Shown piece by piece: positions 59,226 through 64,000 of a stretch of DNA of 64,000 nt; position 1 is the first letter of the stretch; the number at the start of each line of letters is the position of its first letter. The notes under the pieces are model-generated. The model saw only the letters and a list, made by a program, of their open reading frames with translations, did not search any database and had not been told where the DNA came from. The position numbers were made by a program, and so were the translations under genes. Source of the stretch: Notamacropus eugenii (lineage: Eukaryota; Chordata; Mammalia; Diprotodontia; Macropodidae). The stretch is from contig NC_092874.1 of NCBI RefSeq assembly GCF_028372415.1, forward strand, positions 62,557,865 through 62,621,864, given 5' to 3'.

Positions 59226-59268
59226 GTGTGTGTGTGTATATGTGTGTGCGTGTGTGTGCATATGCGTG

Positions 59269-59299
<31 letters not shown>
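59224..59299. repeat. (TG)n microsatellite
   Basis: Two TG runs separated by interrupted TG/CA/CG units. Confidence 0.95.
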
Positions 59300-59302
<3 letters not shown>

Positions 59303-59689
59303 ATATATCTTACACTCTCCAAAAGAATAACAACAAATACCAGAGACCTGTACCCATCAGTAGCTACAAATACATTTGTATTATCAGTTTCCATTTTTAT
59401 TACAATTCTTTTGCCCTGTGTCTGATGTCTTTCAGGTATGGCCTAATTTTTTTAAACCCTAAGCTAATGGACTGCTGTTAATTTGCAGGGCTCTCTGAGG
59501 AATGCTTCTACTATACTTCCCAAATCATCTTGATAGGATTTATGGAAAGACTTGAATAAGAATCACAGAGACTGAAAAAGGTGGGAGGTGATGCTCTCTA
59601 TGAGTGGGGAGAGCAGTCATGTTAACGAGATAATGAACCTAAGTACCAAAAGATGATTTTAAAAAATGCAGTGCCTGCGCTTTCATTAC

Positions 59690-59883
59690 TGTAGGGAACT
59701 CTTGGTGAGGAAACTCCTTTCCCAATGGAGATTACCAGCACTTGCTGAGCAATTTATAGTCTTAGAGAATCATTTGGAGGCATTGAGAGTTAAGTGATTG
59801 GTCTGGGGACGTATAGCCAGTCTTAGAAGCAGGACCTGGACCCAGACCTTCCTGTTTCTTAGGCTGGCTCTCTATTACAAATG
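59690..59883 (+). mobile_element. Marsupial SINE, same type as outer SINE at 29262
   Basis: aggaaactcctttcccaatg, gcaatttatagtcttagaga, attgagagttaagtgattgg and ggacctggacccagacc, in order. Confidence 0.7.

Positions 59884-59961
<78 letters not shown>
59884..59961. repeat. Long pure (TG)39 microsatellite
   Basis: About 78 bp of uninterrupted TG, then a short CG run. Confidence 0.97.
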
Positions 59962-59968
<7 letters not shown>

Positions 59969-60579
59969 CTGATCACTATGGCGGGGTACAAAGCCTTATA
60001 AGTCATTAACCCATCAGCTCCTATTTACAAACTCAAGAAACTTTTTTGGGAAACCCTCTAATGTGACTGTTCCTAGTTCCGTAAACTTGGTTGTTTCTTG
60101 CTACAGGAAACAGGAGGCTGTAGGAGAAGGCAGGGTGACGTTACTTGGGACAGGGAGGCAGTGGGTATTCCCAGTAACTCCGCTGAGGACACTCTCCTTT
60201 CTCCATCTCTGGTACTGCCTGCGGCCAGCTATGAGCAGGCTAGAGGAAGCTTCTAGGCCAGGATTTTGAGAGCGTCTGTACAGTAGGTTTGACTGTACTG
60301 GAAGGAGGCAGAAGTAGGTGAGAACTTTGTAGGGCAGAGAAGGGCAACTCTGAGGAAATCTCATTCTCTGACTGGCTCCCGCTGTGGTTCCCTGGGTTGT
60401 ACATTTCTTGGAAAGAGGCTGTACTGTTTGTTGCTTGAGATCTTCAGACATAATAATGACAGTATGGTGAATAAGCTAACAGTAGTAACAGCGCAGGAAA
60501 TCTCTCTGTGCCCAAGTTAAAAAAAAAAATGTGTGTATAGTGTGTGTATGTATATTGTCAAATTTATAAGGCTAAGAAC

Positions 60580-61412
60580 CATTCTCCAACAGATACATGG
60601 TCAAAAGACATGAAAAAGCAGTCTTCAAAGGAAGAAATCTAAGCTATCAACAACCATATGAAAAAATCATCTACATAACTATAGTTAGGAAATGCAAATT
60701 AAAGCAACTCTAATAATCATCAGACCAGCAAGATGAAAAAATAGGAAAATGGCAGTGTTGGAGGAGTTACACTGGTGTCCTGTTGGTGGAACTGTGAACT
60801 GGTTCAGGCACTCTGGAAAGTGATTTAGAACTCTGCCCAGAAGGTTACTAAACTCTCTGACCTAGCCATGCCACTACTAAGCCCATTCTCTAAAGAAATC
60901 AAAAAGAGGAAAGAGACATGTGTATAGTTCTCTTGTGGTGGTCAAAAAACTGGAAAATAGGGAGGTATCTTATTGGGAAATGGTAAATAAATTGTAATTT
61001 ATAAATGTAATGAAATCTGATTGCACCATAAAAACCAATGAAACAGACAATTTCAGAGGAAACGGTGAGGATCTAGATGCAGAGTCAAGTGAGTGGAGCT
61101 AGAAGAAGAATTTTTAAGATAAAACTTTATAGAGAAAGACAACTTTGGAAGACTTTAGAAGTCAAATCAGGACAATAATGAATCACGAATCCAGAAAAAT
61201 GAAGATGAAACATTTTCTGCTGGAGGGGAGATGAACCTAAAATGCAGAACGAGACATACATTTTTGGATGTGTCCAATATGGGAATTTGTTTTGCTAGAC
61301 TATGTGGAATCAATTTAGGACTTTACTCATTGGCTTCTTAAAAAATGGCTCAAGTGGGGAGGTGGTACGGGAAGGAGAGATAAAACACTTTAAAAAGAAA
61401 AAAGGATGGCAC
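60580..61412 (+). mobile_element. Old L1 3' region
   Basis: Sense wording: gatacatggtcaaaagacat, aggaaatgcaaattaaagca, ggtggaactgtgaactggtt, gatttagaactctgcccaga, and an aatacatttttggatgtg region, ending in an A-rich stretch. The segment at 60770-60860 corresponds to the antisense at 15480-15540. Many stops. Confidence 0.8.
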
Positions 61413-62330
61413 ACAAACAAAAGGCATGAATAATTTTTTAAAAGTATCTTCAGACCCTTCGGCAAAGCCTTATGAATGATTATAATCTCATTTAGGAGGC
61501 CTGACAGGATTCCCCGGTATGCTTAATCAGAATGTTTCTAATTTTAGAAAGTAATGTTTGCGACGGTATTATTTGTCTCTAACTGACTTGTAGTCTGTTT
61601 CCTCCTGGTCTATATCTTACTGGTTACAATACTTTTCTTTTTCAGCTTGATTTTTTTAAAGCCATCTCAAGTGCTCTATCAAAGCCACCCCAGGCTTTGG
61701 CTTCACTGAAAGTACTCATCATCTCCCAGATGAGTAATCTAAGGCAAAAAGAGGTTAAATTATTTTCCTAAAGCCATGTAAGTCTATGTAAGAATCACAT
61801 CAGGACTCAATGCTCTTATCAAAAGGACTGAGCTTGATCAGACTATGGTTTTTCTCAGTGATACTGTATTAAGATATAACTTTCTCTATATTATTTTATA
61901 AGAGAACGTTGTCTTCAAAAACTACCATTTGTAAATTTACCCTAGAAAATCTTTCTGTGATCATTACTACTTATTTTCTGCTATTTCTTGATGATGAAAA
62001 GCAGAAAAATCTCATAAAGGATTTGATTACTATCTACTTACTACTGCCTTGTTATTTTTAGAAAATTGTAGAAGGGTAAATTGTAGAAAATCAAAGATAG
62101 ATGCATCACTATTGCACTACTAAGGCTGAAGTAAAATCACATTTAAAGACTAACATGGTGTTAATAGAAAATTTTTTAGAGCATGACACTGCATTAAGTT
62201 TGAGGCCACATGACAGATGATAAAGCAACGAAATTGGTTGAAAAGTTTTGGAAGCGATATAGAAGGGCAAAACCTTATAAATAATATTTCAAATAATTCA
62301 AGTTTTTAAAATGAGTTGGCTTATCACTGA
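61413..62330. other. Intronic sequence with no clear feature
   Basis: A worn antisense SINE may lie at 61715-61820 (gatgagtaatctaaggc, gccatgtaagtctatg). No exon. Confidence 0.35.
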
Positions 62331-62334
62331 CATA

Positions 62335-62760
62335 AAATTATAGACACCTAGGACCCTGGAACTAGAAAGAAACTTAACAAGTCATCAAGTCCAGCCCTTT
62401 ACTTTCAGATCTCTCCTCTGTCTCTCTGTTTCTTTCTTTTCTTCTTTCTGTCTGTCTCTCTCTCACACACAGACACATACACATATATATGTGTATGCAT
62501 ATATATATATATATATATATCAATACCATATACACATAAATACCTGTCAAAAACAGATGATTATTTATACTTTAAGATTTAGGTGGAGATTTCAGGAGTT
62601 TCTTAATAGCCTTTCTAATGTTTCATCACTTACTGTCAAATTCTTCCTTATGTCCAACCTATATCTATTCTTTTGTAATTTAAGTCTACTTCTTTTTACA
62701 TATGTCTTCTTCGGAAATAAATACTCAGTATTTTCCTATTAGAACTGATCAAAATCTTAG
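62335..62760 (-). mobile_element. CR1-like LINE 3' end split by simple repeats
   Basis: 62335-62405 (ccctggaactagaaagaaac, aagtcatcaagtccagccc) is the antisense 3' terminus and 62570-62760 (ttcttccttatgtccaacc) the next part. Compare the sense copy at 18940-19362. Confidence 0.6.
62425..62520. repeat. (CT)n, (CA)n and (TA)n simple repeats
   Basis: CT-rich to 62463, CA to 62482, then AT runs with a pure (AT)n at 62500-62520. Confidence 0.9.
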
Positions 62761-63169
62761 TGAATAATTAAGTCCTGCTAATTTTATGAGAAAAGGACGA
62801 ACGAACAAAAAGACAAATTCATATAAAAGTATCTTCCCACCAAACAAAAACAAAAATAAAAAAAGTGCAACTTCTAAGGATGCATTAAAGGATCATGGAA
62901 CACATTCCTTACACCAAGCACAACAGTGCTCAATCAGGAGTCGACAAGACACTATGCGAGTATCAGGGTTAGGGATGCAACACAGGATAACTGTATGTCC
63001 GTGCTTCAGACAACTTATCTTTGCACCTATCAGGGATTATAATCAATTCAGAATTTATTCACCAATGGTAAAGCATGCAAAGAGATCAAATGATCCAAGG
63101 TTCCAACATATTCATGCCTTACTTGATAATGTGGCTATAAAAATAAATCACTTGGTGGTAAATATTCTG

Positions 63170-63860
63170 GTCATTTCAGAAAAAATAGAACCTCAGTGTT
63201 GGGAGGGACTTGAGAAGCCATCTAGTCCAATCTATATCTAAAAAGTCCCTTTTATAGCAATCTTGACAAAGGATCACCCAGATTTCACTTGAAGATCTAT
63301 CCTTCTTGAGGTGGCCAATTTGATTTTTCCCATTTTGGGAGAGTTCTGTTTGTTGGAAAGTTTAAACTTACATAAAATGTAACTAAAGCTTCTTAAGCAT
63401 GCACAGTACTTGAGTAGTTTCAGGAGATACAAAGACAAAATAGTATCTGTTCTCAAGAAGCTTACATTCTGTTGGAGTGTGGGGATACAATAAGCACGCA
63501 GATGAGGGAGAAAACACCAACAACTAGGCAAGGTCAGGAAAGGCTTCCTGAGCTGGGCCTTTAGGACACCAAAGAGTCTAAAAAGATGTAGGTGAAGAAC
63601 TAGCACAATTTTCCCATGCAGAAATTTTTTTCTCTTTCATCCCCTCCATTCATCCTAATTCTGTTCTTTGGGGCCAATCAGATCAAAGCTAAGTTTTCTT
63701 TCAGATTATAGCCCTTCAGGTACTGGCAGAGAGCTATCCTGTCATCCCTACATCTACTCTCCTCTGGGATAAACATCCCAGTTACTTTAACTGGTCCTTC
63801 TATGGCAACATCTCAGGGCCAACTTTCCAGCTGTTACCTGTGGGAGCAGATCATTTCAAT
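63170..63860 (-). mobile_element. CR1-like LINE 3' end split by an L2 fragment
   Basis: 63170-63365 (cagtgttgggagggacttga, aagccatctagtccaatcta, cacttgaagatctatccttc) and 63605-63860 (tttggggccaatcagatc, ctgtcatccctacatctact, gggataaacatcccagttac) form one antisense CR1-like 3' end. Confidence 0.65.
63370..63600 (-). mobile_element. L2 LINE 3' terminus
   Basis: gatacaaagacaaaatagta, ctcaagaagcttacattctg and aggaaaggcttcctgagctg are antisense L2; it sits inside the CR1-like copy. Confidence 0.65.
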
Positions 63861-63914
63861 TTAAATAAACATATTACCTTTAAAAAGTGCATTTAGATAC
63901 TTTGCCCCCATTTC

Positions 63915-64000
63915 TAAAATATCTTATAGACTTTTACAGCTGGAAAGGTCCTCAGAGCTCATTTAATCCAATCCCCAAATTTGAGAGACGAGGAAATTGC
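63915..64000 (-). mobile_element. MIR/THER-type SINE, cut by the window edge
   Basis: cagctggaaaggtcctcaga followed by gagagacgaggaaattgc. Confidence 0.65.

Larger units (their letters stand above)
1035..64000 (-). other. DNAJC1: DNAJC1 transcription unit, 3' part
   Basis: Four exons of one minus-strand gene are recognised by their encoded SANT domains, consensus splice dinucleotides and phase continuity (0-0, 0-1, 1-0, then stop). The introns inside the window are about 30.7 kb (11581-42234), 5.0 kb (6515-11531) and 4.8 kb (1256-6068). Everything to the right of 42354 should be intron unless an exon was missed. I looked for the exon preceding SANT1, expected to encode an acidic and then basic stretch, and did not find it. 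DNAJC1 is an ER-membrane J-protein with a lumenal J domain that recruits BiP and a cytosolic tail with two SANT domains. Confidence 0.9.

Noticed and set aside
62786..63241. 151-codon plus-strand frame
   Set aside because: No recognisable domain, low-complexity Lys/Asn start, and its end runs into a CR1-like repeat on the other strand. Treated as chance.

Overview
The window is vertebrate nuclear DNA, AT-rich and dense in repeats. The repeat set points to a marsupial: half-L1 (HAL1) elements, marsupial-type L1 3' ends, a SINE with an RTE/BovB-like 3' end, many CORE/MIR-type SINEs, abundant L2 and CR1-like copies, and short hAT elements. I cannot tell an American opossum from an Australian marsupial by eye.

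There is one real host gene, DNAJC1 (ERdj1/MTJ1), on the minus strand. Its last four coding exons lie at 42235-42354, 11532-11580, 6069-6514 and 1187-1255. They encode both C-terminal SANT domains and the charged linker between them, and reading phase agrees across all three junctions. The stop codon is at 1187-1189, followed by a short 3'UTR with AATAAA candidates. Upstream exons (signal peptide, J domain, transmembrane segment, rest of the cytosolic part) are beyond the right edge. Bases 1-800 are intergenic.

The introns hold layered repeats. The main block is 19.4-26.9 kb. There an old minus-strand L1 was split by a plus-strand HAL1 (19729-23176), a 145-bp hAT element (23670-23814) and a minus-strand HAL1 (23935-26839). 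The plus HAL1 itself carries a processed BLOC1S2 retrocopy. The minus HAL1 has a 16-bp target-site duplication, an uninterrupted ORF1, no ORF2, and a GC-rich 5'UTR with two 151-bp tandem units. At 15.9 kb a 225-bp insert is made of two inverted copies of nearby sequence, the mark of replication template switching. The stretches at 38.0-39.1, 43.6-44.2 and 45.1-45.5 kb look free of repeats and are candidate conserved non-coding elements.

I saw no tRNA, rRNA or CRISPR features and no intact ORF2-bearing L1. Repeat family names come from pattern recognition, not a database search, and repeat edges are approximate unless a target-site duplication is given.
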